A model generated the notes under the pieces. The model worked only from the letters and a program-made list of their open reading frames with translations. It had not been told where the DNA came from and did no database searches. A stretch of DNA of 55,970 nucleotides from Verrucomicrobiota bacterium (GTDB taxonomy: Bacteria; Verrucomicrobiota; Verrucomicrobiia; Limisphaerales; JADLHS01). The stretch is from positions 1 to 55,970 of the forward strand of contig JAKQDQ010000001.1 in NCBI GenBank assembly GCA_029573725.1, in the 5' to 3' direction. Made by a program: the position numbers and the translations under genes. Positions 8,503 through 17,911 of the stretch are shown here, one piece after another; position 1 is the stretch's first letter, and each line of letters opens with the position of its first letter.

Positions 8503-9186
8503 TCAAGAAAAGGCCATCGGCACCGATTGGGGCGGCCCGGTGTGTTCCAGATAATCGCAAATCACCCGCACCGCTTCATCCACGTCATCCGTCAAGGTCA
8601 GGAGATCCAGGTCGCGCGGGGCGATGAAATGATTTTTCCCGTTCAATTCGGCGCGCAGCCATTTGAGCAGGCCCGTCCAATGCTTCCGTCCGAACAGGAT
8701 CAATGGAAACTTGGGAATGCGCTCCGTTTGCACCAGCGTCAACACCTCAAACAATTCGTCCAGTGTTCCGAATCCTCCCGGCATGTACACGTACGCCACG
8801 CTGTACTTCGCAAAGCAAACCTTGCGCGCAAAAAAATAGTGAAAATGCAGCGGGATGTTCGCATACCCGTTGCTTTTTTGTTCGTGCGGCAGCGCAATGT
8901 TCAAACCCACGGATTTGCCGCCACCCTGCGTCGCGCCCTGATTGGCGGCGGCCATGATGCCCGGCCCGCCGCCGGTGATGACGGGAATGCCCGCTTGCGC
9001 CAGTTTTTTCGCCAGCGCCACGGTGGCGCGATAATACTGGTCGCGCGGCTTGGTCCGCGCCGAGCCAAAGACGGAAACGGCGGGCCCGACCCGCGACATG
9101 GTCTCGAACGAAGCGACGAATTCGCCCATGATCCGCAACACGCGCCACGGATCCTCCCGGATGAACCCATTTCCCTGGTTACTCAT
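8503..9186 (-). CDS. LOG family protein (TIGR00730, lysine-decarboxylase-like fold)
   Basis: This 227-residue soluble Rossmann-like protein has the two LOG-family signatures, TGGGPGIMAAAN (residues 71-82) and PGGFGTLDELFE (136-147). Members hydrolyse nucleoside monophosphates; plant LOG and several bacterial relatives release free cytokinin-type bases or ribose 5-phosphate from AMP-like substrates. Older database names such as 'lysine decarboxylase' are misleading. SVFGSARTKP (38-47) is the typical N-terminal strand and turn. The ATG at 9186 is used. It heads a close minus-strand run with the unknown protein (9 nt) and pabB-pabC. Confidence 0.88.
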   Translation of the reverse strand: MSNQGNGFIREDPWRVLRIMGEFVASFETMSRVGPAVSVFGSARTKPRDQYYRATVALAKKLAQAGIPVITGGGPGIMAAANQGATQGGGKSVGLNIALPHEQKSNGYANIPLHFHYFFARKVCFAKYSVAYVYMPGGFGTLDELFEVLTLVQTERIPKFPLILFGRKHWTGLLKWLRAELNGKNHFIAPRDLDLLTLTDDVDEAVRVICDYLEHTGPPQSVPMAFS

Positions 9187-9312
9187 GCCGGAAGACTACG
9201 GTTTTGGCCGCCGCCAAACAAGCACGCCGGTTTTGACTGTCCCGACTCTTTGAAAATGTCCTCATTGGCGGCGGTTGCGGCAGCCAGGGCTGCCGAGAAG
9301 GACGGCCGGCGT

Positions 9313-9825
9313 TCAACACGGCCGGCTGTCTTCCAGGGTCCAGTCATTGCGTCCGTCCGGGTGGCAATGGCAGTGGGCGGCGAAGAAACCGCCCCGGTGC
9401 TGCCAGAACCACGGCCAGATGCGTTCGCGATCGGTCGCCGGGATGTGCAGCCCTTCCAACGCCGTCCGCGCAAAGAACTGGAAGCGTCCCTCCTTCATGG
9501 GCGCCGGCAGCCGGCGCAGCTTGGGTTGAAGCTCAAATAGGAACATGAGCCAGTGCGTCCGGCCCTGGTAGCCGTATTCGCTGATGAGGCCGGTCAGATG
9601 AAAATCGGTGAGCTGGAATTTGAGGCCGAGCTCCTCATGGGCCTCACGCACGGCGCAGGCATAGGGCGATTCGCCTTCGCTCGTGCGCAGCTTGCCGCCG
9701 CACGGGCTCCAAAACCCGCGATTGGGTTCCTGCGCCCTTTCGAGCAGGAGGACGTCATCCGCCGTGTTGAAGCAGTAAAGCAGCGTCGCCAGACGGTAAT
9801 CTTTGCCGACGGAAGAATCGCTCAT
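9313..9825 (-). CDS. NUDIX hydrolase
   Basis: This ~170-residue protein contains a complete NUDIX box: CGGKLRTSEGESP followed by REAHEELGL (~48-73), the Mg-binding signature of pyrophosphohydrolases that act on nucleoside diphosphates linked to another moiety. The preceding RAQEPNRGFWSPCGGK segment is typical of the MutT/8-oxo-dGTPase-like group, so a role in sanitising oxidised nucleotides is possible but unproven. I place the start at ATG 9825 (MSDSSVGKDYRLA); 21 upstream in-frame codons look non-coding. The C-terminus ends in a His/Cys-rich stretch (AHCHCHPDG), which is unusual for the family. Confidence 0.85.
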   Translation of the reverse strand: MSDSSVGKDYRLATLLYCFNTADDVLLLERAQEPNRGFWSPCGGKLRTSEGESPYACAVREAHEELGLKFQLTDFHLTGLISEYGYQGRTHWLMFLFELQPKLRRLPAPMKEGRFQFFARTALEGLHIPATDRERIWPWFWQHRGGFFAAHCHCHPDGRNDWTLEDSRPC

Positions 9826-10796
9826 AACGTCGGGGCAACCCGGTCGCCATCCGTCAACACCACCGCGTGTCTTCCGGCAGATCAGCACACTCCTTCAGCA
9901 CCGGAGTTGCCCGTCCATTGAAGTGTATTCGAGGGCGGAGTTTTCTCAAGCTCCAGCCGCTGACGCTGACCGGGCAAACAAAATCCACCGGCGATCGCGC
10001 GCGGGTAAAATTTTCGTCGCCGGGACGGCCACGCCTCGGGTTTTCCGGCTCGTCCGATCCGTATTCCGGTTTGCGGGAATCGGTAATCGAATGTGTCAGG
10101 GCATGGGGGGGCACCGGATCGTCTCGCCGGCAGGACGGTGATCTGCGCGCCGGGGCATTGCCCGGTTGCCAATGCTCCGTGATGGACACGGTCGATTTAT
10201 GCCACAATCGCTCTTGAAACCCGATGTCGTCGTCCGTAGCAGAGGTTTTTCTTTCTCATTGCCGTGTGTGCTTTCGGAAACAACAACATGCATCAATGAT
10301 CCCTGCAGCGGTTCTCCCGAGGAGCCGCGTTCGTGGCAACGTCAACCATCATCTGTGGAACAGCCACGACACCTGGTGGTGCCGCTTTACATTTCATCCG
10401 CCGGATGTCACCAAACTCCGGTTGCGCTGCCCGCGGGACACTTCGCGTCTGGCAGAGACGCCGTCATCCGGGATTTTCAGCCCGGCGGTGCGGCTCCGCG
10501 CTGCGTCGGTCCGCCCCTTCCACTCCGTTCGGATTCCACGCTGCCGCTCAACGCGAGGAGGACAATATGACCGCTGAACAAATCTTCCGGTTGCCCTCCG
10601 TTTCCGGCACGAGGGCGACGTTAGTCCCACGGGAACAATAATCGGCGCAGACGCATAAACCCCGCTGTCGTGGATGCGCCCCCGTTCGAATTTGAAGGTG
10701 TCGAAATCCTGTTTCCCATCGTACGCGGAGCGGCGGTGCCCGGGTTCATGTCATCTCGTCCGCCCGGGGCGAGAGCGGCAGCGACGGACCGGGTAC
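9826..10796 (+). other. Gene-poor region (~970 bp)
   Basis: No convincing intact gene is seen on either strand. Several short overlapping frames exist, but their codon use is noisy. The only recognisable coding trace is the integrase-like fragment listed at 10300-10577. I see no RNA gene, array or clean promoter. Confidence 0.6.
10300..10577 (+). pseudogene. Degraded integrase-arm-like or small-ORF remnant
   Basis: A plus-strand frame ending at 10577 carries RGNVNHHLWNSHDTWW followed by CRFTFHPPDVTKLRLRCPRDTSRLAET. The order 'NHHLWN..TWW..F..H.PD.TK.R.R......L' resembles the N-terminal arm-type DNA-binding segment of tyrosine recombinases and short verrucomicrobial ORFs that carry only that segment. 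After ~50 residues the frame turns into Arg/Pro/Ser-rich sequence with no catalytic domain, so it looks truncated or frameshifted. The similarity is from memory and needs a profile search. Confidence 0.3.
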
Positions 10797-10826
10797 AAAT
10801 AAAAAGCCCGGATCGGCGATCCGGGC
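10797..10826 (-). terminator. Rho-independent terminator of the EF-hand membrane protein gene
   Basis: On the minus strand a 9-bp stem GCCCGGATC/GATCCGGGC with a 3-nt loop is followed by TTTTTATTT. It begins 22 nt past the stop codon of the 763-residue gene. Confidence 0.85.
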
Positions 10827-10848
10827 CAGGGTGACGACCGGGATTAAG

Positions 10849-13140
10849 TCAAGGTGCCGGTAGGGCTTCCGGAGCGGTGGCGGCTTTGGCGGCCTCTGCA
10901 GCCTCCTTTTCCGCCTGCTCTCTGGCTGCCCGGTCCTTTTCCACGGCTTCCTGCCGGATAAACCCCGGCAGATAATGTTTGCCGGTTGCTTTGTACAGCA
11001 CCGTGTCCCACACGTAAAAGTGGTTCAGCAGGCTGAAGATAAAGCACACGATGATGACGAATTTGAGGAAGCCAATCCAGCCGCTGGGTTTTTCGCCGTA
11101 GCGATCCGCCACGGGCACCGCGCCTTCCGGCAGTCTGGCGATACCGGTCAACGAAGCGCCGTAAGGCACGTTGATCCGGGCCTTGGCGTTCACCGCCCAA
11201 CCGTTTGCGTCGAGAATTGGGCCGATGTTGCGCTTCCGCAATTTCAACCAGGCAATGATCATCGAAGGACCGGAAATGACCAGGAGCAGGCCGACCACCG
11301 CCAGGCAGAGCTGCCAGAACGGCAGTTTGAACAGGCCGGTTGCGTAGCCCAACAACGAGGTGATCAAGGCCCCAATTCCGGCGATGGCGACGCTGATGGC
11401 GGCGACCGTGCCGACGTCCACTTTTTTCGGTCCGGGCTTGGCCTGATCGGCATTCACCGTCTTCTCCGCGGCCGCGCTGAGTTTGGCGTCAGCCGCCGCA
11501 TCGGCCGCGGCGGCGCGCTTGGCCGCCATTTCCTCGATCATCCGGACGAGTTTTTTGTAGGGCGACCAGAAGGCCTGCCGGATGCTGATGGGGTTTTCCA
11601 CAATCTTGGTAATGGTCGCGTCCCAGTCGCGGCCTTTCCGGTCGTAGAACAACCCATTCCGTCCCACCATGAGGTTGTCGCAGTCGCCGTTGGTGAAGGC
11701 GGCGACAATGCTCAATTTTTCCCCGGTACCCTTGCGGACGCAGTCGCAATAGGCGAGGTAAGTGCCGGCCAGCGCGGCCATGCTGGCGTGTTTGCCGGCA
11801 TCGGCGACCGGCAGGGTCAGGGTGCAGGAGCGTTGATCCAGATAGAGCGTGCCCGCCTGGAAAATCGCCGGCTCATGGCCATCGTAGAAGTCGCGAAAAT
11901 TGACGAAGTTGAGGCACAGCAGGTGCAGATTTTTCACGAAGAGCGTGAGTTTCTCCACATTGGCGATGGCGGTCGCTTCGGGGGCCAACGCCAGGTCCTT
12001 GGCGATCAGCGCGACAAGGTTTTCCTTCGCCTTGCCGGCGAGAATTTCGCGGACCCGTTTGAGGCCCAATTTTTCCACGGCGGCGCCGGCTTTGCCGGCG
12101 CTCCAGGTTTCGTAGGGAGCGAGTTTGGCAAGCAGCGTGGTCCAGTCCGCTTCCGTCAATTCAGCTTTGTCTCCGAGCAACGGCTTGACGGCATCGGCTT
12201 GCAAGGCGGCCAGCGCCGCGGCATGGGCGGGATTGACCGTGCCTTTCAGCGGGAGGGCTTTCCCCGCCGCCACAGGGGCAAGCGGGAAACCGGCGATTTC
12301 TCCGGCGGTGATGGTGAGGTCTTTCGCGGCGATGGCGAGGTATTCTTCCTCCTTGCGATTCAACGCCGTGACCGCCCGGGAGTCGAATGCCGCGAGCCGG
12401 CAGCGTCCGAAATAATCATCCACTTTGGCTTTGATGGCCTTGACGGCGGTGGCGGCAGCGGCGGTCGCCTCACCCACGGGCAGGACTTTGGTCTTGTCCG
12501 CCTCGGCTTGTTTGCTCCAACCCTCAAAGGCGACGCAGTCCGCGAAGAAGGCATCCACCTTGGCCTGGTCGATGCCGGTCTTGCCGGAGCGATCCGGCAC
12601 GCCACCCAGGCAGGCAAGGATGTCGTTGATGACCGCCTTGGTTGCCTCATCGGTGGCAGAGTCGGGAATGATAACGCCATCGCCATTGAGCGTGGTATTG
12701 ATAAAGATTTTGTTCGCATCCGACGCATCTTCAACCGAGATGGCCGTGGCGTCCTTCTTGCCGATGTTGGTCAGGATTTGTTTGGCGGAGGCGGCCAGCT
12801 GTCTGCCCTCGGGGGTGGCGTCATTGATGGCGGCCAGGGGGAGGGGTTCGTCGCGTTTGGCGGGTTTGGCCGGATCCTGGATGAGGTCATCAGGATTTTT
12901 CAACATCGCCCCCGCCCATTTGAGGGCCGCAATCAACTCGGGGGCGCGGATGCGACCGTCCTTGTCAGTGTCAATGAGCGCCGCGGTTTTCGGGCAGAAC
13001 TCGAGACCGGTGGTGGGACAGGCCAGGGCGACCCAGAGTTTTTGATCGAGTTGATCCAAGTTCAGCAGATCTGCGCCGGAGTCCAGTTTGACCTGGTCGA
13101 AGCCGCCAGCCGTGAAGAATTTCCATTGATGTTTGCTCAT
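10849..13140 (-). CDS. Large EF-hand-containing membrane protein
   Basis: This 763-residue protein has no recognised enzymatic domain. Near the N-terminus (residues 57-68) is a canonical EF-hand loop, D57-x-D59-x-D61-G-R-I-R-A-P-E68, implying calcium binding. A second weaker loop-like stretch (NGDGVII) lies near residue 155. The long middle is alanine- and lysine-rich and mostly helical. Near residues 575-630 come two or more hydrophobic helices, then another at ~690-712 (IGFLKFVIIVCFIFSLLNHFYVW), and a charged Ala/Glu/Lys tail. There is no N-terminal signal peptide, so the large N-terminal part is probably cytoplasmic. It follows the DUF11 lipoprotein gene after 72 nt and has its own terminator. 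Confidence 0.75.
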   Translation of the reverse strand: MSKHQWKFFTAGGFDQVKLDSGADLLNLDQLDQKLWVALACPTTGLEFCPKTAALIDTDKDGRIRAPELIAALKWAGAMLKNPDDLIQDPAKPAKRDEPLPLAAINDATPEGRQLAASAKQILTNIGKKDATAISVEDASDANKIFINTTLNGDGVIIPDSATDEATKAVINDILACLGGVPDRSGKTGIDQAKVDAFFADCVAFEGWSKQAEADKTKVLPVGEATAAAATAVKAIKAKVDDYFGRCRLAAFDSRAVTALNRKEEEYLAIAAKDLTITAGEIAGFPLAPVAAGKALPLKGTVNPAHAAALAALQADAVKPLLGDKAELTEADWTTLLAKLAPYETWSAGKAGAAVEKLGLKRVREILAGKAKENLVALIAKDLALAPEATAIANVEKLTLFVKNLHLLCLNFVNFRDFYDGHEPAIFQAGTLYLDQRSCTLTLPVADAGKHASMAALAGTYLAYCDCVRKGTGEKLSIVAAFTNGDCDNLMVGRNGLFYDRKGRDWDATITKIVENPISIRQAFWSPYKKLVRMIEEMAAKRAAAADAAADAKLSAAAEKTVNADQAKPGPKKVDVGTVAAISVAIAGIGALITSLLGYATGLFKLPFWQLCLAVVGLLLVISGPSMIIAWLKLRKRNIGPILDANGWAVNAKARINVPYGASLTGIARLPEGAVPVADRYGEKPSGWIGFLKFVIIVCFIFSLLNHFYVWDTVLYKATGKHYLPGFIRQEAVEKDRAAREQAEKEAAEAAKAATAPEALPAP

Positions 13141-13212
13141 AGGTATGTTGGGTGGCCGGACCCCGTGGGGCCCGTGGTGGCATCATGCAAGAAACCGCGA
13201 TTTCGTGCAAGC

Positions 13213-14757
13213 TCAGTAAATCGTGGTGCTTTCTTCGCGCTCGATGGTTCCCTTGAGCTCGTCGCAAGACACTTCCACCCGGTTGTGGGAGTCCCCCACC
13301 ACCGCGCCTTTCGCGGTGATGGTGTAGGTGACTGATTGCCGGGCCTTGATGGTGGCGATGGTGGGAAAGGCGACGCGCTGTCCATGAATGGTGCCCTGGG
13401 GCGAACCGAGGGGCAGCATCAAGTCGTCGAAAACGGCATTGACCTTTACGTTGTGCAATTCACCGGAGCCCTGGTTGATGAGCACAATGCGGTAGGTGGT
13501 GCTCTCGCCCACTTGAATGGGGTCCGGGTCCTCCGAGAGGCGGAACGTGAGCGCCGGGACGCCCTTCCAGAGAGTGCAGAGCCTGATGGTATCAGCCACG
13601 ACTCCGGCGCTGGCGGTGATCGTGGCGCAACTCACACCCGCCGTTTTGGAGGTGAGCTTGACGGTCCTGGTGGTTTGGCCGCGCGGCGGCAGCGTAGGAA
13701 TGGTCCAGGCCGCCTGCTGGCCGGTGATCACCGCTCCCGGTGCTGCGACAATGAATCCGGTTTCGGGAGCAACCGTTTGGATGACAACATTGGTCAAAGC
13801 GACGTCGCCGGTGTTTGTGGCGGTGATTTCATAGTCCACATTGCGGCCGACCACCTGTTCCTTGGCCCCGGCGGCCTGCACTTGCAGATGCGGATCAATC
13901 ACCGTGGTGCAAACTTCGGTGTGGATCACGGGCGCATTGGCGCTGGTCACGGTGTTGGTCATGCAAATCCTGCCCCGGCGGGTGGCGGCCAGCATCGTCG
14001 TGAAGAAGACCGACTGACCCGGAGCGAGTTCCCCGGCCTCGAGCGTATGGTCATGGGTCTGGTTGTTGAAGGTGAGTCCTGGCGGGGCAGTCTGCCGCAC
14101 CTGGATGTTGCGAACGGTTTCAGAACCAATGTTTCGGAGCCGGGTGTGATAGGTGAGGTTGGAGTTGAGCTGTGCGACAGCCGGGCCGGTGGAGTCCAAG
14201 GCCAACAGTGCCTGCCCCACCGTCAGCCGGACCAGCACTTCCGGAGTTGCCGTGATCGTTGTGGAACTGACCGGGGTCACGTCCGAGTCCGCCTTGAACC
14301 AGGCCTTGAGCTGCAACGATTGAGCCGTCTCCAGCACCCCCAGTTTCCAGACCAACGCGTCATCGGCAACTGTTGCGGGAGGATCACTGCGTTGGTAGGT
14401 GGCGCCGTCGGGGATCGTGCTGCGCACGACGACGTTGGTGAGCGAACTGCCCGGCACAAGCTCGAGGGCGGCGGTGAATGTGGCGGCCGCGACCACCCGG
14501 GCAGGCATTGATTGTTTGAATTGCAGGGTCTCCGTGGTGGTTTCAGCGAAGCTGGCGGGTGGCGGTGCCGCCAGGGCCGCCGTACTGCCGGCAGCGGCGG
14601 TCGCCTTGGGAGAGGCCAGTGTCGCCTCGGACTGAAAATCCGACGCAGGCAACAACACCTGCCGGCACCCCGCCAGGCAAGCGAGGACGACAAAACCCAG
14701 CGCAACCTGCGTGGCTCGGACGGAGGCGGCCTGGCGGGATGGGAAATCAACTTTCAC
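13213..14757 (-). CDS. DUF11-repeat lipoprotein, OmcB-like
   Basis: This 514-residue exported lipoprotein has a signal peptide ending in the lipobox LACLAGC (lipidated Cys31). After an Ala/Thr/Pro-rich linker there are about four DUF11-type beta-sandwich repeats with the 'YxIxxxNxGxxxxxNVxVxxxxP' pattern, e.g. YEITATNTGDVALTNVVI (~305) and YRIVLINQGSGELHNVKV (~430). Three or four cysteines are spread over the repeats. DUF11 repeats of this type make up the chlamydial large cysteine-rich envelope protein OmcB, so a structural role at the outer envelope is plausible but inferred. The start is GTG at 14757. The EF-hand membrane protein gene lies 72 nt downstream. Confidence 0.8.
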   Translation of the reverse strand: MKVDFPSRQAASVRATQVALGFVVLACLAGCRQVLLPASDFQSEATLASPKATAAAGSTAALAAPPPASFAETTTETLQFKQSMPARVVAAATFTAALELVPGSSLTNVVVRSTIPDGATYQRSDPPATVADDALVWKLGVLETAQSLQLKAWFKADSDVTPVSSTTITATPEVLVRLTVGQALLALDSTGPAVAQLNSNLTYHTRLRNIGSETVRNIQVRQTAPPGLTFNNQTHDHTLEAGELAPGQSVFFTTMLAATRRGRICMTNTVTSANAPVIHTEVCTTVIDPHLQVQAAGAKEQVVGRNVDYEITATNTGDVALTNVVIQTVAPETGFIVAAPGAVITGQQAAWTIPTLPPRGQTTRTVKLTSKTAGVSCATITASAGVVADTIRLCTLWKGVPALTFRLSEDPDPIQVGESTTYRIVLINQGSGELHNVKVNAVFDDLMLPLGSPQGTIHGQRVAFPTIATIKARQSVTYTITAKGAVVGDSHNRVEVSCDELKGTIEREESTTIY

Positions 14758-15226
14758 GCCGCAGAATCCACGGTTTCGACCCCAGCAAGGTGGATGAGCC
14801 TGAAATTTTCCGCAAGCGGACTTGACGGGAACTCTCTCCAGGTAATCGTTGGCGTGTCAGTCCCGTGACCTGCCGCCTCCAGCCAGGAAGTGAACTCAAC
14901 CATGGCGAACGTACCGGCTGCAACCGACGGATACTGCCAGTCGGTCCGCGGTTCTCGAGGGGTGACGCGGTGGTTCAAGGGGGGTAGCGAGCAGGATTTT
15001 TCAGATGAACCATTGCCATTCAATGAGTTGCGCGGTTGATTGTTCCAAGACGGTCCGTGCCTGCATCGTTCGCGATCCTGGTCCGCCCCACAAGAGTCGC
15101 AACGGTGATTGCCAGCTCTTGGCAACTCGCTGTCCGCGCGGCAAACTTTCCGTGTTGCGACTGGTGGCGATCGCCGGAGCGGGGCCGGGTTTGGCCCGCC
15201 TCCGCTGGCGACTCGGCAGACAGCTT
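14758..15226 (-). other. Gap of ~470 bp with one doubtful small minus-strand frame
   Basis: No recognised gene. A minus-strand frame (up to 123 codons, ending at 14754) has a plausible C-terminal half (TDWQYPSVAAGTFAMVEFTSW...) and its TGA stop overlaps the GTG start of the DUF11 gene (GTGA). It has no clear start or family, so it is not called as a gene. The plus-strand frame here is the non-coding extension upstream of the CocE-type hydrolase. Confidence 0.5.
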
Positions 15227-17269
15227 ATGCGCGAAACATTCTCTGACAGAATCGGCATTGGACTGGCGTGGTTGCTGACGACTTTGGTGCCGCTGGCGGC
15301 CTGCGGGCAGTCCTTTCCTTTGACCTACACGCCCATCACCATCCCGATGCGGGACGCGAACAATCTGGCGGCGGACCTTTGGTACGCTCCGCCCGCGCCC
15401 ACGGCGAAGCCGGTGATCCTCATTCAAACGCCATACAACCGCAAATTGTACCGGCTCGGCACGGTGCCCGGCTACGCCGGTTCTCCGTTTCCGCTGAGTA
15501 CCAATTACAACTACGTGGTCGTGGATTGGCGTGGCTTTTATGGTTCGGCTGGCGCGGCCGTGCCCGGCTACAATCGCGGGCTGGACGGTTACGATTGCGT
15601 GGAGTGGATCGCCACGCAGCCATGGTCGAACGGCCGGGTGGGCACGTGGGGTTCGTCCGCACTGGGGCTGATTCAATATCAAACCGCGTTCCAGCATCCG
15701 CCGCATCTGACGTGCTGCAACATCCAGGTGATGTATTTCCAGACGCGCTACGACAGTTACTACTACGGCGGCGACTACCGGCTGGAACAAGCGAGCGGGC
15801 GATCGCAACTCGGGTTCATTGACACCAACGGAATTCTGGCGCACCCGGACTACGACAACTACTGGCGGGTGGTCGAGGCGCTCTCGGACACACCGCAGCA
15901 AATGGCCGTGCCTTCGTTGATCGTGGGCGGCTGGTTTGATCACACGCCCGATTCGGTGCTGCTGGCCTACGCGGAATTGCAGACCAACTGCGCCCCGGCA
16001 GTGTTGGGCAAACAGTGGTTCATCTTCGGGCCGTGGACGCACGGTGGTCTCGGAGACGCGCAGCAAGGCATTCTCAATTTTCCCAATACCACCAACCTCT
16101 TCGAACTCGAACTCAGCTACTGGGATTACTTCCTGCGCGATCAAACGAACAACGCGTGGGCCAGCCAGCCCTTTGTTCAATTCTATCAAGGTGGCGAGAA
16201 TGTCTGGGTGGACGAACGTAGTTGGCCCGGCACCTCCGACTGGGCGGGCGTGACCCGGATTCCACAGACGCTTTACTTCCGTGCCGCTGGCCAGCTCGCC
16301 GCCGAGCCGCCCGGGGCGGGCGAGAGTCCCGACAGTTTTGATTACGATCCCAACGATCCGACGCCGTCGTTTGGTGGCGCGCGGTTCACGCCGTCCGATC
16401 CCTCCGTGCCGGACGGCCCGCTAGACGAGTCCACCAACATCGAGACGCGCGCCGACGTGCTGGTCTATTCCACTGCTGTGCTGACGAACGATATTCGGCT
16501 CAACGCCACCAACCTGGTCGTGACACTTCAAGTCTCCTCCGACCGCACCGACACGGATTTTGCCGTGCGATTGACGGATGTGTATCCCGACGGCCGCTCG
16601 GTCATTCTGGTGCAGGGGATCCGGCGGGCGCGGTTTCGCGACTCCTTGAGCACCGAGCAACTCATGACCCCGGGAGTCGTGTATTCAATCCCCGTGCAAC
16701 TCCAGAATCTCGCGTGGACGTTTCGCGCCGGCCACCGCCTGCGCCTCGTGATTTCGTCGGCCAATTATCCCATGTACGACCGCAATCTGAACGACGGCGG
16801 GCCGATGTACACCAACGGCACGCCGCTGGTGGCGCACAACACGATTTATCACGACGCGACCCGGGTTTCGCGTTTTGATTTTCAAGTGCTCCCGGACGAT
16901 CTCGACGCTGATCAGATGCCTGATCTCTGGGAGGCGGACAATTTCGGCACGCTCCTGCGGGATGGCTCCGACGATTTCGACGGCGACGGGTTTTCTGATT
17001 TGAACGAGTATTTCGCCGGCACCCAGCCCACCAACGCCGCCTCGCGGCTGCGGATTGAAAACATTTCCTATCCGTCGGCGACCGACCTGGTCATCACCTG
17101 GCAGAGCGCGAGCAATCGCACCTACGATGTGCTGGCGGCCAGCGGCAGTCTCGCGACGCCGTTTCTGCCGGTGGCGACGAATCTCCCCGCGACGCCGCCC
17201 TTGAATACCCTGCACCTCGCCCCGCCCGCGGTGACGCCCGCCTATTTCCGGGTAAGCACCAAACCGTGA
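15227..17269 (+). CDS. Secreted CocE/NonD family (S15-like) hydrolase with C-terminal anchoring-type domain
   Basis: This 680-residue exported alpha/beta-hydrolase has a signal peptide (IGLAWLLTTLVPLAACGQ). The CocE/NonD core includes IPMRDANNLAADLWYAP, the nucleophile motif GTWGSSALG (likely S144), GGWFDHTPD (Asp) and FGPWTHGG (His), then the jelly-roll PepX_C-like domain (~380-560). Such enzymes cleave acyl ester or amide bonds, including cocaine esterase and glutaryl-7-ACA acylases; the substrate cannot be told. The last ~130 residues contain an acidic Ca-binding-like LDADQMPDLWEADNF...DDFDGDGFSDLNEYFAGT segment and a beta-sandwich ending in AYFRV, as in other secreted proteins here. ATG 15227 is chosen because it directly precedes the signal peptide. 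Confidence 0.85.
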   Translation: MRETFSDRIGIGLAWLLTTLVPLAACGQSFPLTYTPITIPMRDANNLAADLWYAPPAPTAKPVILIQTPYNRKLYRLGTVPGYAGSPFPLSTNYNYVVVDWRGFYGSAGAAVPGYNRGLDGYDCVEWIATQPWSNGRVGTWGSSALGLIQYQTAFQHPPHLTCCNIQVMYFQTRYDSYYYGGDYRLEQASGRSQLGFIDTNGILAHPDYDNYWRVVEALSDTPQQMAVPSLIVGGWFDHTPDSVLLAYAELQTNCAPAVLGKQWFIFGPWTHGGLGDAQQGILNFPNTTNLFELELSYWDYFLRDQTNNAWASQPFVQFYQGGENVWVDERSWPGTSDWAGVTRIPQTLYFRAAGQLAAEPPGAGESPDSFDYDPNDPTPSFGGARFTPSDPSVPDGPLDESTNIETRADVLVYSTAVLTNDIRLNATNLVVTLQVSSDRTDTDFAVRLTDVYPDGRSVILVQGIRRARFRDSLSTEQLMTPGVVYSIPVQLQNLAWTFRAGHRLRLVISSANYPMYDRNLNDGGPMYTNGTPLVAHNTIYHDATRVSRFDFQVLPDDLDADQMPDLWEADNFGTLLRDGSDDFDGDGFSDLNEYFAGTQPTNAASRLRIENISYPSATDLVITWQSASNRTYDVLAASGSLATPFLPVATNLPATPPLNTLHLAPPAVTPAYFRVSTKP

Positions 17270-17329
17270 CCGCGCCGCGACGTTCCCCGGCACTGCCACC
17301 ATGCGGACCGGATTGCGAAGGCGTGAAAT

Positions 17330-17911
17330 TTATGGGCTGGCCTGCCAGTGGAAGATGCGTTCCAAACCGGTGCGGTTGGGATAAGACCGCGGCACCCAAT
17401 CTTCCAGCAAATGGAAGTGTGGAGAAAAGCGCTGCAAAATCTCCGCGCGGGTGGTGCCAAAGGGCGGGCCGTCGGTATCGGGAATCAAATAATTGACCGC
17501 GAGGTAATAACCGCCGGGCTTGACCCAACGCTGCACGGCGCGAACGTAAAGCTCGCGTTCTTCCGGTTGGATGGCACAAAACAGGGTGTGCTCGAACAGC
17601 CAGTCAAATTGGAACGGCGGATCGGCACGAAGAAAGTCAATCACCCGGAACTGCGCCTGCCAGCCATTGCTGTCGGCGCGCGCACGGCTGAGCCGGACCG
17701 CCGTCGGCGCAAGGTCGTAGCCATAGACCCGGAAGCCGGCGCGCGCCCATTCGCCCGCATCATGGCCGGTGCCGCCGCCGGGAACGCAAACTGTGTTTCC
17801 CGGCAGATGTTTGTGCGTGGCGAGGAAATCAACCAGGCCCGGTGAAGGCGCGCCCTTGTCCCAACGCAGGTCTCCCGCCTGATACAAACTTTCCCAATAA
17901 TTCTGGTTCAT
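17330..17911 (-). CDS. Thiopurine S-methyltransferase-family SAM-dependent methyltransferase
   Basis: This 193-residue soluble class I methyltransferase begins MNQNYWESLYQAGDLRWDKGAPSPGLVDFL, the pattern of the TPMT family. SAM motif I is VPGGGTGHDAGEWARAGFRVYGYD, and the family segment DWLFEHTLFCAI is present. Bacterial TPMT-like enzymes methylate thiols, selenium/tellurium oxyanions or halides; the acceptor here is unknown. It is convergent with the CocE-type hydrolase and diverges from the TIM-barrel hydrolase gene. Confidence 0.85.
   Translation of the reverse strand: MNQNYWESLYQAGDLRWDKGAPSPGLVDFLATHKHLPGNTVCVPGGGTGHDAGEWARAGFRVYGYDLAPTAVRLSRARADSNGWQAQFRVIDFLRADPPFQFDWLFEHTLFCAIQPEERELYVRAVQRWVKPGGYYLAVNYLIPDTDGPPFGTTRAEILQRFSPHFHLLEDWVPRSYPNRTGLERIFHWQASP

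Noticed and set aside
10975..13335. 786-codon plus-strand ORF opposite the EF-hand membrane protein
   Set aside because: Composition is Gly/Arg/Asp-rich with no family; the minus strand has an EF-hand, TM helices and a terminator.
14754..15125. Small minus-strand ORF whose stop overlaps the DUF11 gene start (GTGA)
   Set aside because: Plausible only in its C-terminal half, with no family or clear start; kept as a note in the gap entry.
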